A stretch of 5,281 bases of DNA. Origin: Pseudanabaenales cyanobacterium (GTDB lineage: Bacteria > Cyanobacteriota > Cyanobacteriia > Phormidesmidales > Phormidesmidaceae). Shown here piece by piece: positions 5,275 through 5,281 of the stretch. Below the pieces are notes generated by a model. That model was given only the letters and a program-made list of their open reading frames with translations, did no database searches and was not told where the DNA came from. A program made the position numbers and the translations under genes. The stretch lies in NCBI GenBank assembly GCA_022360135.1, contig JAKSDM010000765.1:1-5281 (forward strand), in the 5' to 3' direction. Within the stretch, counting starts at the first letter, position 1. Each line of letters starts with the position of its first letter.

Positions 5275-5281
5275 GTCTCTA

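Overview
The window looks like chromosomal DNA from a cyanobacterium. It has four perfect copies of the HIP1 octamer GCGATCGC in 5.3 kb (less than 0.1 expected by chance) and several near-copies. It also carries a Cph1-type phytochrome kinase, a DICT-domain protein, a long pentapeptide-repeat protein, a DUF1499 protein and a GTGGGCATTGCCCAC palindrome, a combination typical of cyanobacteria. Moderate GC content and short intergenic gaps suggest a Leptolyngbya/Nodosilinea-like or related lineage, but the genus cannot be fixed from the sequence.

Minus strand, 3876 down to 1: three genes overlap head to tail and look like one translationally coupled operon. The order of transcription is (i) a 470-residue protein with an N-terminal DICT sensory domain and a C-terminal HD-GYP-like domain that has lost its metal ligands; (ii) a 210-residue, almost wholly pentapeptide-repeat beta-helix protein, overlapping (i) by 4 bases; (iii) a PAS-GAF-PHY-HisKA phytochrome histidine kinase, overlapping (ii) by 17 bases and running off the left edge after 617 codons. 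DICT has been proposed to take part in light responses, so its coupling to a photoreceptor kinase suggests that these three proteins form one light-signalling unit. This is the most interesting reading of the window. The phytochrome has a Cys-Cys pair at the chromophore site, where canonical phytochromes have Cys-His.

3877-3949 is a short AT-rich divergent promoter region, with a good minus-strand promoter candidate and a 16-bp palindrome over its -10/start site.

Plus strand, 3950-5145: a 208-residue protein with an alpha/beta-hydrolase-like nucleophile elbow, then a 167-bp spacer with paired palindromic motifs and a six-codon leader ORF, then a 133-residue DUF1499 protein. Neither has an obvious functional link to the phytochrome operon.

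5146-5281: no gene. It holds a small hairpin after the DUF1499 stop and a 92-bp element bounded by perfect 18-bp inverted repeats (MITE-like), which contains the cyanobacterial palindrome.
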